This document shows, in pieces, positions 40,744 to 50,309 of a DNA stretch of 64,000 nt. The stretch's first letter is position 1, and the number at the start of each line of letters is the position of its first letter. The translations under genes and the position numbers were made by a program. Origin of the DNA: Pedobacter caeni (lineage in GTDB: Bacteria > Bacteroidota > Bacteroidia > Sphingobacteriales > Sphingobacteriaceae); NCBI RefSeq assembly GCF_900129215.1, contig NZ_FQUQ01000006.1, positions 189,032-253,031 of the forward strand, written 5' to 3'. Below the pieces are notes generated by a model, which was not told the DNA's origin, made no database searches, and saw only the letters and a list, made by a program, of their open reading frames with translations.

Positions 40744-41938
40744 GCTTGCTGCTATACCTCAGTGTTAAAGCCCAGAAAAAGATGGCCAATGCACTAAAAG
40801 CAGCTCCTATTATACAGACTCCGGTCCATCCTGCTATTGCAAAGAGTTTAGTTGCAGTGATAGAACCTATTCCACTCCCAATAGAATAAAAAATCATATA
40901 CCCTGCAACAATTCTGCTCTTTGCTTCTGGTTGGAGGGTATAAATGATGCTTTGATTGGTAACATGAACAGCCTGGACAGCAAGGTCGAGTATAATGATG
41001 CCTAAAATGAGCAACCATAGCGAAGATCCGACAAAAGCAATGGCCAGCCAGGAAAGTAACAACAGCGACAATGCGACTCCTGTGGTCCATTGCGCCAGTC
41101 CTCTGTCTGCAAGTTGACCCGCTTTTGTGGCCCCCAGTGTACCCAATACTCCTACCAGTCCAAACAAGCCTACTTCTGTGGAAGAAAGGAAAAATGGTGC
41201 GGCGCTCAGTGGGAATACCAGGGCTGTCCAGAGTGTACTGAAAGCGGCGAAAAGAAACATGGCAATCAGCGAGCGGACCAGTAACATCCTTTCGGTGATA
41301 AACAACCTGAACATGGAAAGCAGCAATTTAGGGTAAGAAGTAAATGTTCTGTTCTGATCCTCAGCAGGCAATACCTTAAACAAGGTCCCTGCTAAGATTA
41401 AGGTAAGAACAGCAGATAGAAAATAAACGGAGCGCCAGCCGGCAAGGTCGGCCATCGTCCCCGAGATGGTACGTGCAAGCAATATCCCGATCACAATGCC
41501 ACTGGTCACCAGTCCTACTACGCGGCCACGTTCGGAAGGGCCAGCCAGGTTAGCAGAATAAGCAACCAGTACCTGAGTCACCACTGCGAGCAAACCCAGT
41601 AACATCATTCCGGTAAAGAAAACAAGCTGATGCTGTGCAAAGCCGATCAGCATCAGGGCAACTACAGACAGTAACATTTGTCCGGAGATGAGCTTTCTGC
41701 GGTTCAGCACATCACCAAGGGGTACAATCAGTAGCAAACCAATGCCATAGCCGATCTGGGTAATGGTCACGATCATTCCTGCTGAACCTTTTGGAATTCC
41801 GAATTCCTCAGTCATCAACTGAAGCATAGGCTGGGCATAGTATACGTTGGCGACCGACAATCCGGCAGCAACAGCAAAGAGCAATACCATTAGAGGAGGT
41901 AAAAAACCTGTAGATTTATTTTCTTTTTCAGTGGTCAT
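40733..41938 (-). CDS. MFS exporter, DHA1 type (arabinose-efflux-like)
   Basis: 401 residues with 12 helices expected. Motif A is PLGDVLNRRKLI and the first helix has AAGLSVANVYYAQPML, typical of the YdhP/AraJ-like DHA1 group. It is next to a TetR gene on the same strand; a shared 14-bp motif lies upstream of both, so the TetR protein probably controls it. It overlaps the end of the barstar gene by 11 bp. Confidence 0.9.
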   Translation of the reverse strand: MTTEKENKSTGFLPPLMVLLFAVAAGLSVANVYYAQPMLQLMTEEFGIPKGSAGMIVTITQIGYGIGLLLIVPLGDVLNRRKLISGQMLLSVVALMLIGFAQHQLVFFTGMMLLGLLAVVTQVLVAYSANLAGPSERGRVVGLVTSGIVIGILLARTISGTMADLAGWRSVYFLSAVLTLILAGTLFKVLPAEDQNRTFTSYPKLLLSMFRLFITERMLLVRSLIAMFLFAAFSTLWTALVFPLSAAPFFLSSTEVGLFGLVGVLGTLGATKAGQLADRGLAQWTTGVALSLLLLSWLAIAFVGSSLWLLILGIIILDLAVQAVHVTNQSIIYTLQPEAKSRIVAGYMIFYSIGSGIGSITATKLFAIAGWTGVCIIGAAFSALAIFFWALTLRYSSKLRP

Positions 41939-41981
41939 TTTTCGTTGATTTATGGGAGAATATCAAGTCAGCCTACTTATG

Positions 41982-41995
41982 TACCAATCAGTACA
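41982..41995 (-). promoter_or_regulatory. TetR operator upstream of the MFS gene
   Basis: Minus strand TGTACTGATTGGTA, which also occurs upstream of the TetR gene (42634-42647). With the next two bases the site reads TGTAC-six-GTACA, an inverted repeat. It lies 44 bp before the MFS ATG. Confidence 0.6.
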
Positions 41996-42012
41996 CAATA
42001 GAACAAAAAAAA

Positions 42013-42597
42013 CTATTGCAGGACTTTTAGCTGCATTTCAATTAGTGTGCTTAAAGAATTAGGCTGAGGAGCTATTCTTCTGGAGATTCCAAGACCATTC
42101 CAGATCGTAATCAGATGGGCGGCCAACAAAGCAGGTGCTTCTTTTGTGCTAAGCATCCCATCCTGTTGTGCTTCCGAGATCACTTCATAAAAAATCTTTT
42201 CCAACTGTAAGAGGTGTCGTGCTGCCAGGTCAGTGAAAGGTAGGTCCGTACTGGAGAACTCTGCTATGGTCTGACCAAAGAAACAGCCCTTTTGGTTGCG
42301 TTCTTTTGGGGCAAGACCTATACTTCTGAAAAGGTCTTTCAGGGTTTCAACTTTATTCTGACTTGTTGCTAATGTATGATTCAGCAAATGGAGCTCTTTC
42401 CTGCTTACCCCTTCAATTACTTTTTCAAAAAGCTCAGACTTTCCGCCCTTAAAGGCCAGATAAAAGCTCCCCTTTCCTATTCCCATTGCGGCCAGTAATT
42501 CTTCTGTTGAGGCGGCTTCAAACCCCTTACGCCAGAACAGCTCTGCCGCTTTGGCAATGACTACTTCTTCTTCAAATATTTTGGGTCTTCCGGACAT
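42013..42597 (-). CDS. TetR/AcrR-family regulator
   Basis: 194 residues from the ATG at 42597 (MSGRPKIFEEEVV); the longer frame includes the promoter and is rejected. The helix-turn-helix (about 8-55) reads AAELFWRKGFEAASTEELL and GIGKGSFYLAFKGGKSELF. The ligand domain has the feature CFFGQTIAEFSSTDLPF. It sits 74 bp upstream of the MFS exporter and shares an operator with it, which suggests a simple autoregulated efflux pair. Confidence 0.92.
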   Translation of the reverse strand: MSGRPKIFEEEVVIAKAAELFWRKGFEAASTEELLAAMGIGKGSFYLAFKGGKSELFEKVIEGVSRKELHLLNHTLATSQNKVETLKDLFRSIGLAPKERNQKGCFFGQTIAEFSSTDLPFTDLAARHLLQLEKIFYEVISEAQQDGMLSTKEAPALLAAHLITIWNGLGISRRIAPQPNSLSTLIEMQLKVLQ

Positions 42598-42616
42598 GCT
42601 TAAAATTATATCTGGA

Positions 42617-42649
42617 CAAATATAGCATTTCTTTACCAATCAGTACAAA
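42617..42649 (-). promoter_or_regulatory. TetR gene promoter with operator
   Basis: Minus strand: TTTG (42649-42646), 21 bp, TATATTTG (42624-42617). The operator TGTACTGATTGGTA (42647-42634) overlaps the -33 element, so autorepression is expected. Confidence 0.65.
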
Positions 42650-42691
42650 ACTATTTTATCACTATAATTGCACACATAAGGCAAACACCGC

Positions 42692-44287
42692 TCAATGAAC
42701 GTGAACGCCTGGCTGACTAAAAATATAGCCGGTCTTTGCTTTCTCTTTTTTAACCATTTCCTTTACTTCTTCCAGCAGTTTTTTTGAATCATATACAATG
42801 CCATCTTTGATGGTGTACTTCACACCTCCTACCCTGACCACTTCATTTTTAGCATTCAATTTAATCGCTCCTGTTCCGTAAAGGACCTGAAAGTTTTTCA
42901 AAGGATTTTCTTCCACGATGACAAAATCAGCGAGTTTTCCCACTTCTACACTGCCCAGCTCTTTCTCCAGGCCCAATGCCTGTGCTCCATTCATCGTTGC
43001 CGCTTTGATCACTTCAAGGGGATGAAAGCCGGCCTCCCGCAATAATTCCATTTCCCTGACATAAGCAAAGCCAAACAATTCATAGATAAATCCGGCATCT
43101 GTACCTACGGTCACCCTTCCGCCTTTATTTTTATACTCATTGATAAAAGACATCCAGAGCCTGTAATTTTCCTTCCAGTCGTTCTCCTGCTCTGTACCCC
43201 AGGAATGCCAGTAGGAACCATGGGAATTGCGGCTGGGGCTGTAAAATTCCCAAAGTTTGGGCATCGTATAATCGGCATGCCATTCTACAGTCCTTGCCCG
43301 CATCAGATCTCTGTTTGCCTCATAAATGTTGAAAGTAGGATCCAAGGTAAAATCCAATGCGACCAGTTCATTGATCACCTGTTTCCAGCGGTCGGTATAA
43401 GGAGCTGCCGCTTGTTTCCATAAGGTTCCGGCCTCTCCAAAACGGTCCTGCTCATTCTGATAATTATAATCAGGAGAATAGTGTTGCACCGTCCGGTCTG
43501 TAAACATAGATTCCGGCAGGCCATACCAATGCTCTAAAGAAGTCATCCCTGCCCTTGCACTATTCAGTGCATTCCATCGGCCAACATCAGTCTGTGCATG
43601 ATGTGCCATAGACCTCAAACCCAGTTTTTTATTCTCGTCAATAGCTGCAGACATGACCTCTGGCGAAGCTCCGAAAAACTTAATCCCATCGGCACCCTTT
43701 TTAGCATTTTCACGCACCCAGACCCTCGCCTCCGCAGCGGTAGAAATCGGCGTTTTACTTCCCTGTCCGAATACCGTATAAGCTTTGATCCTCGGCGCAG
43801 TGATCTCATTTTTCAGGCTTTTGGCCTTTTCATCCAACACCCAATCCAGGCCATTCATACAACCAGGTTCCCGGACCGTAGTTACCCCATGCGCCATCCA
43901 TAACTTAAACACATAGTCTGCATCAGAACCCTTTTCGGCACCGCCGATATGAGCATGCATGTCTATAAATCCAGGCATCAGATACATCCCCTCCGCTTGT
44001 AATTCTTTACCTCCCGCCTTTAACTTTGGCCTTCGGGCAGGGTCTATAGGCAATCCCGGTGCACCTACAGGTCGGATGGATGCAATTCTGTTCCCTTCCA
44101 CCACGATATCTACCGGCCCCATTGCAGGAGCTCCGGTACTGTTGATCAGGGTTACTCCCCGAATGATCAGCTGGGTCCATGGACCATCTCCTTCCTTTCT
44201 GGGAGCCGCTTTCTGTGGCTGTCCAAAACCATTAAACTGAGCGCATACAAACGCGGCTACCAATAGCCATTTTAAGTTTCTTTTCAT
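42692..44287 (-). CDS. Exported amidohydrolase (imidazolonepropionase/Xaa-Pro type)
   Basis: 531 residues from the ATG at 44287; an in-frame ATG at 44308 is possible. A signal peptide is present (WLLVAAFVCAQFNGFG). The metal site shows HxH in GFIDMHAHIGG, then SMAHHAQTDV and SLEHWYG, and the catalytic Asp in VTVGTDAGF. Related secreted amidohydrolases cleave Xaa-Pro dipeptides or cyclic amides. It is the last gene of the peptide-uptake operon, 31 bp after the permease gene. A prolidase-like role fits the context but is not proven. Confidence 0.85.
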   Translation of the reverse strand: MKRNLKWLLVAAFVCAQFNGFGQPQKAAPRKEGDGPWTQLIIRGVTLINSTGAPAMGPVDIVVEGNRIASIRPVGAPGLPIDPARRPKLKAGGKELQAEGMYLMPGFIDMHAHIGGAEKGSDADYVFKLWMAHGVTTVREPGCMNGLDWVLDEKAKSLKNEITAPRIKAYTVFGQGSKTPISTAAEARVWVRENAKKGADGIKFFGASPEVMSAAIDENKKLGLRSMAHHAQTDVGRWNALNSARAGMTSLEHWYGLPESMFTDRTVQHYSPDYNYQNEQDRFGEAGTLWKQAAAPYTDRWKQVINELVALDFTLDPTFNIYEANRDLMRARTVEWHADYTMPKLWEFYSPSRNSHGSYWHSWGTEQENDWKENYRLWMSFINEYKNKGGRVTVGTDAGFIYELFGFAYVREMELLREAGFHPLEVIKAATMNGAQALGLEKELGSVEVGKLADFVIVEENPLKNFQVLYGTGAIKLNAKNEVVRVGGVKYTIKDGIVYDSKKLLEEVKEMVKKEKAKTGYIFSQPGVHVH

Positions 44288-44318
44288 CAGTATAGATTTG
44301 ATTTTCATCTGTTATACC

Positions 44319-45737
44319 TTAAGATTTACGACCATGTCCGGATAAGTAATAGATAGGAATGCCAATCAGTACCAATACCAGTCCCCATCCGCAGGTACTT
44401 GTTTTGTAATACAAAAGACCTCCACTCAGTACTGCGGCACAGATGATGTATAAAGCCGGGATCAGGGGATAACCGAAAGCTTTATAAGGGCGTTCGGCAT
44501 CGGGGTATTTACGCCTTAGGATGAAGATCCCTCCGATGGTCAGGATATAAAAGATCAGGACCACAAAGATCACGTAATCCAGCAGGTCGCCATACCTACC
44601 CGTCAAACATAAGACAGAAGCCCAGATGCACTGTGCCCATAAGCCCCAGCCTGGCACTTCAAATTTATTCAGTTTCGCGGCTTGTTTAAAAAATAAACCA
44701 TCCTGAGCCATGGTATAATAGACTCTTGCCCCCGAAAGGATCAGTCCATTATTACAGCCAAAAGTAGAAATCATGATCATCACCGCGATCACCAATGTTC
44801 CCGCTGTTCCGAAAATATATTGTGATGCGGCAACAGCCACACGATCAGCCGGAGCACCTGCAATTTCCTGCATAGACAATACAGCGGTATACATGATGTT
44901 TGTAGAAACATAGATGACCGTTACGATCAATGTACCCAGAAAAAGACTTAAACCGATATTCTTACGGGGATTTTTGATTTCCCCGGCAATGAAAGTTACA
45001 TTGTTCCAGGCATCGCTGGAGAACAAAGAACCCACCATCGCAGAAACTACCGCTGCAAATAGGGTGGCTCCGCCGATGTTAACCGCAGTTTGCGTTTCAG
45101 GGTTCCAGTTAAATGGCGTAAATACATTTTCCCAGTTCGCATTCCACACTTCAGATCTGAAGGCAAACAGTAAGCCCATGATGATCAATCCAAAGAGCGA
45201 CAGGATCTTGATCACTGTCAACAGCGTTTGAATGATTTTGCCATTTTTCACTCCCCTGCTATTGATCCAGGTGAGCAGGATAATCGTTACAATCGCTACC
45301 AACTGGGCAGCATTGATTTTAAAGCTCCCAAAATCATACAAAATATGCTGATCACCAAGGGGTTCATACAGGTAAGCGGCAAATTTGGCAAAGGCCACAC
45401 CAACAGCGGCAATTGTTCCGGTCTGGATCACCATGAAAAAGGACCAGCCATATAAAAAGGCCACCAGTTTATTGTAAGACTCTCTCAGATAAATGTATTG
45501 TCCACCTGCTTTTGGATACATTGCAGAAAGCTCCCCATAGCTTAACGCTGCCATCAGGGTGATCACACCGGTCAGGATCCAGATGATGATGAGCCAGCCT
45601 GCGCTTCCTACGTTTCTGGTAATATCGGCACTAACAATGAAGATTCCGGATCCGATCATAGAGCCGACCACCAACATCGTGGCATCCAGCAGACCGAGTT
45701 CCCGCTTCATTTCATGATTTTCAGTTTGGTTTTCCAT
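44319..45737 (-). CDS. APC-family amino-acid permease
   Basis: 472 residues from the ATG at 45737; a start at 45776 would overlap the upstream gene by 17 bp. It has about 12 helices and the APC signature LGLLDATMLVVGSMIGSGIF with the GSGIF loop that binds the amino-acid carboxylate. It is an amino-acid/proton symporter or exchanger of the inner membrane. In this operon it would import the amino acids released by the peptidases. The specific substrate is not predictable. Confidence 0.92.
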   Translation of the reverse strand: MENQTENHEMKRELGLLDATMLVVGSMIGSGIFIVSADITRNVGSAGWLIIIWILTGVITLMAALSYGELSAMYPKAGGQYIYLRESYNKLVAFLYGWSFFMVIQTGTIAAVGVAFAKFAAYLYEPLGDQHILYDFGSFKINAAQLVAIVTIILLTWINSRGVKNGKIIQTLLTVIKILSLFGLIIMGLLFAFRSEVWNANWENVFTPFNWNPETQTAVNIGGATLFAAVVSAMVGSLFSSDAWNNVTFIAGEIKNPRKNIGLSLFLGTLIVTVIYVSTNIMYTAVLSMQEIAGAPADRVAVAASQYIFGTAGTLVIAVMIMISTFGCNNGLILSGARVYYTMAQDGLFFKQAAKLNKFEVPGWGLWAQCIWASVLCLTGRYGDLLDYVIFVVLIFYILTIGGIFILRRKYPDAERPYKAFGYPLIPALYIICAAVLSGGLLYYKTSTCGWGLVLVLIGIPIYYLSGHGRKS

Positions 45738-45759
45738 ATTTGCGCTGGTTAGGCCTGGT

Positions 45760-48666
45760 TTAGTTTTGGTTTTCAAATGCCGGCCCTGGTTTCATCTTCA
45801 GGCCGGAAAGGGTTGACTTTAAAGTATTCGCTTTTGCTTGCTGACCTGCCGCAGCATAAGCAGGGATCAATTCAGCATAAGCAGTAAACAAATACGGATT
45901 GAATCCGATAGCTTGCTCATAACTGCTCAGCGCTTCGGCTTTATTTCCAGTGGCAGCCATTAGTTTGCCTTTGGTATAAAAATAATCGGCCTGATAAAAG
46001 GGCTCTCCTTTACCCGAGAGTCCTTTAAAGATCGTTTCGGCTTCCTGTGGATGTCCCGTAACAGCAAGCAGCGTCACATACCTTAACTTATCTCCATCTC
46101 TTACCGGGGTCTTTCCGGTTAAGAAAGGCTGAAGGTATTCTTCCGTCCCCGCCTTATTGCCCTGGGCTGCATAAAATGCAGCAATCCGGAGGCTATAATC
46201 TGACCTCGCATTTCCCGAAGCAGCGAGGATCCGCTGTGCTTCTTTAAGCGTCTGAATGGCTGCGTCATATTGTTTATTTACGGCCAGTGCATCCGCATAC
46301 AGGTTTCTGTATTCAAAATTCTGAGGCTTTTGTTCTACCAGCTCCTTCAAGACCGCAACCGGCTCTTTATAACCTAAGCCCGATTGAAGTGTTGCAGCAT
46401 AGGCCACAGCGTCATCCCTGCGGTCTCTGAGGTAAGTAGATACCGTTGCTCCGCTTTTTCCATATTCAAGCGCAGTTTCAATCGATTCCGGAATCATCCC
46501 GTTTCGCTTATACATCTCTCTCAACTGCATATTGACCCTTGCCAGTTCCTGATTGTCATCTTCGAGCTGGAAAGATTTCTTAAGGTATTCGGCCTGCTGC
46601 TGAACGGCTGTTTTCTGGTCCAGTTCATTCGCTGCAAACTTTGCAGCAGACAAACCTGCATAGGCAGAATAAGTAGGTGCATATTTCGGATCAATATCTT
46701 CTGCTTTTTTGATCCAGTCCTCTGCCCCTTTAAAATCTTTTTGTTCTATTCTGAGCTGGGCATAATCCAGATAGGCAGGCAGGTATTTCTGATCATACAC
46801 CAATGCAGTATCAATGTATGCAGCTGCCAGTGCAGGATTTCTTTGTTTCACTTTAGTGCTCAGGTTCAGGTAAACCTCAGACCAGTTGCTGGCCATTACT
46901 TTTTTATCTCCGGCCAGGTAAGCCCTTTCCTTTTTGACCAGCTGATCCAGAAACTGATACATGTCCGGATCTTTAGATTTGAGGTCAGAGGTGGTATTCA
47001 TAGATTTAAAATCCAACGGATGCACTTTTACCGGCTCAAAATACGCAGGATAGGTCTGTGCAAAATATTCACTCTCATTGTTTTGAGAGTAATAATCCAG
47101 TGTCCGCTTTTCCTTCATTGCCTGATAATACAAGAACCTGATTTTCCGGTTTTCTGCATCGGTGAGCACACGACCATGGAAAAGGTGTACATATTCGTGG
47201 AGGATTACATTTCTTTCCAGAAAAGCCCCCCGTTCCACATATTCTATCGCCGCAGCTCCACTGCCTACTCCCCTGATGTCCATCCACTGACGGTTATCAA
47301 AAGTAGTCATGTACCGGAAAGAAGGTGAGTTCATGGTAATCGCCAGGTCATTGTGCAAGGGTGGAATCCTGAAGGCATTGTCTTGTTTAGAGAGAAAAGG
47401 GAAATAAACCACAGCGGTAAACAACTGGTTCCAGGCCATCGCCTTTACGGTCTCCCCCGGATAATAATTTACATCAGGAAATACCTTTTGAAAATTCGCC
47501 ATATCCGTAATTTTGGTGGTATTCAGGTTATTGGAGATAGAATCATAAACTGCCAGATACGGAATTCTCTTCGATTTGATCACTGCTGACAGCCCATTAT
47601 GAGCCGGCCCGTAATGTTTCTTTCTGGCCAGAACTTCTCTGAAGATTTGCTCTGCAGAGTCCAGTCTGGCTTTACGATCCATATCAAAAGCGATGTAATA
47701 GATCGAAGCCCTGTGCATCAGCGGAAGTACTGATCCCGGGTATTGTTTCCCTACAGCTCTTGTCGTTTCAATGGCTTCCTTCACCTTATTCTGACGCACC
47801 TGCTCATCCGCTTTCTCCAATGTCTTTCTCACTACATCATCATCTTTTTCGGCATAATCCGCATAAGTCAGATTGGTATGTCCGTTGCCCCAATGCCAAT
47901 GGGTTTGAAAATGCAGCGGATTGATGGCCAGTGCAAGTTCCCATTGGGCAGCCATTGCGTTCAATTGTCTGGCATCCACCCTTCTCCAAATCGCATAACC
48001 ATAGCTAAAGCGGGCATCCGCATTATAAGGATCAATTTCCAGGGATTTCTTTAAGGGAGCTACAGCAAGGTCGGGTTGCTGATCCCAGAAATAAACATCC
48101 GCCTCCAAAAGGTAAGCACCCGCACTTTTAGGATGATCCTGCATTACCTTTTTAGCGATATTCATCGCTTCTTTATAATTCTTTTGCAACAACCTCGTTC
48201 TCCCCAGCATCAACCATAATTTCTCCGAAGGTTGGTTTTTTAACGCTTGTTCACATAGGATTGCTGCCTGTGGTAACCGCCAGGCCTGGATTTCAAGAAA
48301 TGCTTTTAAAAGAATTGCCTTTTCATTTTTAGGTTGGGTTTTCCTCAGTTCGTTCACCAGCACTTCTGCTTTTTTCAACTCATTGGTGAGAATGAGATAA
48401 TCCGCCATCAATAACTGATAATCTGCTGCAGGTTTTTGATGTGCCTTGATTGCCTGACTGGCTTCTTTCCACATCCCCAGTGCCAGCATCCGTTCAATCC
48501 CTTCAACAGGCTTTCCGGAAGTAGAGAATTCCTTTAACACTTTAGCCTTCAGGACCGTTAAATCCTTTAAGGCCTGCCGGGCACTATCCGGACTATTTGT
48601 TTGTGCAGCAAGACTACTTACACTCAGACAAAAGAGACAGGACAAATAAAAATTGATTCTTTTCAT
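45760..48666 (-). CDS. TPR protein with zincin metallopeptidase site
   Basis: 968 residues with a signal peptide (FYLSCLFCLSVSSLAAQ). Tetratricopeptide repeats fill about 100-360 and 600-960 (for example KYLPAYLDYAQLRIEQKDFK and KAEALSSYEQAIGFNPYLF). Between them is a zincin: His490, Glu491 and His494 in ILHEYVHLFH, with Glu533 in ESEYFAQTYP as the probable third ligand (gluzincin pattern). The combination of TPR and a peptidase is unusual. It lies in the peptide-utilisation operon, 6 bp after an S10 gene, so it probably acts on peptides in the periplasm. Confidence 0.85.
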   Translation of the reverse strand: MKRINFYLSCLFCLSVSSLAAQTNSPDSARQALKDLTVLKAKVLKEFSTSGKPVEGIERMLALGMWKEASQAIKAHQKPAADYQLLMADYLILTNELKKAEVLVNELRKTQPKNEKAILLKAFLEIQAWRLPQAAILCEQALKNQPSEKLWLMLGRTRLLQKNYKEAMNIAKKVMQDHPKSAGAYLLEADVYFWDQQPDLAVAPLKKSLEIDPYNADARFSYGYAIWRRVDARQLNAMAAQWELALAINPLHFQTHWHWGNGHTNLTYADYAEKDDDVVRKTLEKADEQVRQNKVKEAIETTRAVGKQYPGSVLPLMHRASIYYIAFDMDRKARLDSAEQIFREVLARKKHYGPAHNGLSAVIKSKRIPYLAVYDSISNNLNTTKITDMANFQKVFPDVNYYPGETVKAMAWNQLFTAVVYFPFLSKQDNAFRIPPLHNDLAITMNSPSFRYMTTFDNRQWMDIRGVGSGAAAIEYVERGAFLERNVILHEYVHLFHGRVLTDAENRKIRFLYYQAMKEKRTLDYYSQNNESEYFAQTYPAYFEPVKVHPLDFKSMNTTSDLKSKDPDMYQFLDQLVKKERAYLAGDKKVMASNWSEVYLNLSTKVKQRNPALAAAYIDTALVYDQKYLPAYLDYAQLRIEQKDFKGAEDWIKKAEDIDPKYAPTYSAYAGLSAAKFAANELDQKTAVQQQAEYLKKSFQLEDDNQELARVNMQLREMYKRNGMIPESIETALEYGKSGATVSTYLRDRRDDAVAYAATLQSGLGYKEPVAVLKELVEQKPQNFEYRNLYADALAVNKQYDAAIQTLKEAQRILAASGNARSDYSLRIAAFYAAQGNKAGTEEYLQPFLTGKTPVRDGDKLRYVTLLAVTGHPQEAETIFKGLSGKGEPFYQADYFYTKGKLMAATGNKAEALSSYEQAIGFNPYLFTAYAELIPAYAAAGQQAKANTLKSTLSGLKMKPGPAFENQN

Positions 48667-48672
48667 AACATA

Positions 48673-50307
48673 CTAATTTAAGGGAGCGGCATTAATTTCT
48701 TTCATCACTTCATCATATAACCGGTCTGCATCTTTCTTTACCTGTACCAATGATGGTTTATGTACATATAACATGTGCCCCGCTTCATAAAAGGTAAAAT
48801 TTACATTTTTCTTTTGTTCCGGACGCAATCCCATTGTACTAAAAGTGTATTCGGCGGCAAAATAAGGGGTAGCAAGATCATAATACCCACATAGCACCCA
48901 AACTTTTAAGTAAGGGTTTACAGCCATGGCTTTCCTCAATGATTCCGCAACATTCAGGTAACGGTTTTGTACATTGTTATAGTTCCATGGCTGCACCCTT
49001 CCTCCGAGAATTTCATAAGGCAGGTCATTTTTAAACTTCAGTTCTGCCCTCACATAGTGATTCATGGCCGCACTGTAGGGGCCTGATATCGTACCATCAT
49101 TGCTGGGATCAAACTCCGGACTAACACCCACATCATTATAATCACGACCTGTAAAACGGCTGTCCAACCGCCCAACTGTAAGTCCATCCGTTCTGCGTAG
49201 TTCTTTATCGAATTTATGGATGTCTATCCTCAGATTGGTCTGACGGATGTATTCTTTTGAAAGCCCGGTATAGCGACTTAATTTATTCACAATGCCCGTA
49301 TATTCTGCTTCGCTCAGCTCGCTCCCTTTCATCAATGCCGTATGGTATTCGCCAAGGGCAAATGCCTCCACTTCTTTCAGGGTACTTTTCAGGTCCCGCT
49401 GCAAATCCGCATCTAATTTTTTATGGTACCAGGCCGTTGCCGTATACGTTGGCAGGAAAAGCGGAAAAGGAAGGTCATTGCCAATATCAAAACGTGCCGT
49501 CTGCATGTTCAGGATGGAGCTGATCAGCACTACTCCGTTCAGGTAAAACTTATACTTGCTTTGCAGGTATTCCGACAATCCTGCCGCACGGGTGGTTCCA
49601 TAACTCTCTCCGGCAAGAAACTTTGGCGACTGCCACCTGTCGTATTTTGTGGCATATAAACGGATCGCCTCTCCCATACTTTGAATGTCTTCTTCATAAC
49701 CATGGAATTGTTTATCACTTTCTCCCGTAACTGCCCTGCTATAGCCGGTAGTGACCGGGTCCAGGAAAACCATATCCGTTTTGTCCAGCCAGGAATATTC
49801 ATTGTCTACATAACGGTAAGGCGGTGGAAGTACATCTCCTTTATCAGACATTAATACTCTTTTAGGGCCAATTATCCCCATATGTAACCATACCGAAGAA
49901 GAACCCGGCCCTCCGTTAAAAGTATAAGTCATTGGCCTCTTTGTCCGGTCAGCAACCCCATCTTTCGTATAAGCCACAAAGAAAATATTGGCTTTGGGTT
50001 TTCCATCTTCTGTAACCAGTTGCAGATACCCTGTAGTAGCCGTATAACTGATCAGCTGTCCTTTAATGCTGATGCTGTGTTTAGTGGATACAGGGGCCGG
50101 AATATTCGGGGAATTTGAAATGATATATCCTGTAGGATCCAGCGGCAAAGCGACCACCGCAGCCTTGCTTTCTGTGGCTGGATTTACCGGAGGGGGCGCA
50201 ACGTTTTCAGCTCCTCTCCCTCCCCTTGGTTGTGCCTGACATAATAATGCCGTTCCGGTCATGATTCCGGTTAAAATAGCGCATCGAATAAGTGATCTCC
50301 TCTTCAT
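48673..50307 (-). CDS. S10 serine carboxypeptidase, copy 2
   Basis: 544 residues with a signal peptide. The S10 triad is visible: Ser235 in GESYGTTRA, an Asp in GYYDLATPYF and a His in EAGHMLYVH. The oxyanion-hole motif FNGGPGSSSVWLHMG is present. S10 enzymes remove C-terminal amino acids from peptides, usually at low pH. It is paralogous to the preceding gene (same motifs, similar length), with a gap of 2 bp. Its N-terminus has a Gly/Arg/Pro-rich linker (RGGRGAENVAPPP). Confidence 0.93.
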   Translation of the reverse strand: MKRRSLIRCAILTGIMTGTALLCQAQPRGGRGAENVAPPPVNPATESKAAVVALPLDPTGYIISNSPNIPAPVSTKHSISIKGQLISYTATTGYLQLVTEDGKPKANIFFVAYTKDGVADRTKRPMTYTFNGGPGSSSVWLHMGIIGPKRVLMSDKGDVLPPPYRYVDNEYSWLDKTDMVFLDPVTTGYSRAVTGESDKQFHGYEEDIQSMGEAIRLYATKYDRWQSPKFLAGESYGTTRAAGLSEYLQSKYKFYLNGVVLISSILNMQTARFDIGNDLPFPLFLPTYTATAWYHKKLDADLQRDLKSTLKEVEAFALGEYHTALMKGSELSEAEYTGIVNKLSRYTGLSKEYIRQTNLRIDIHKFDKELRRTDGLTVGRLDSRFTGRDYNDVGVSPEFDPSNDGTISGPYSAAMNHYVRAELKFKNDLPYEILGGRVQPWNYNNVQNRYLNVAESLRKAMAVNPYLKVWVLCGYYDLATPYFAAEYTFSTMGLRPEQKKNVNFTFYEAGHMLYVHKPSLVQVKKDADRLYDEVMKEINAAPLN

Positions 50308-50309
50308 AA

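Noticed and set aside
46384..47328. A 314-codon plus-strand frame
   Set aside because: It is the complement of the TPR-zincin gene, rich in Cys, Phe and Ile, with no family features.
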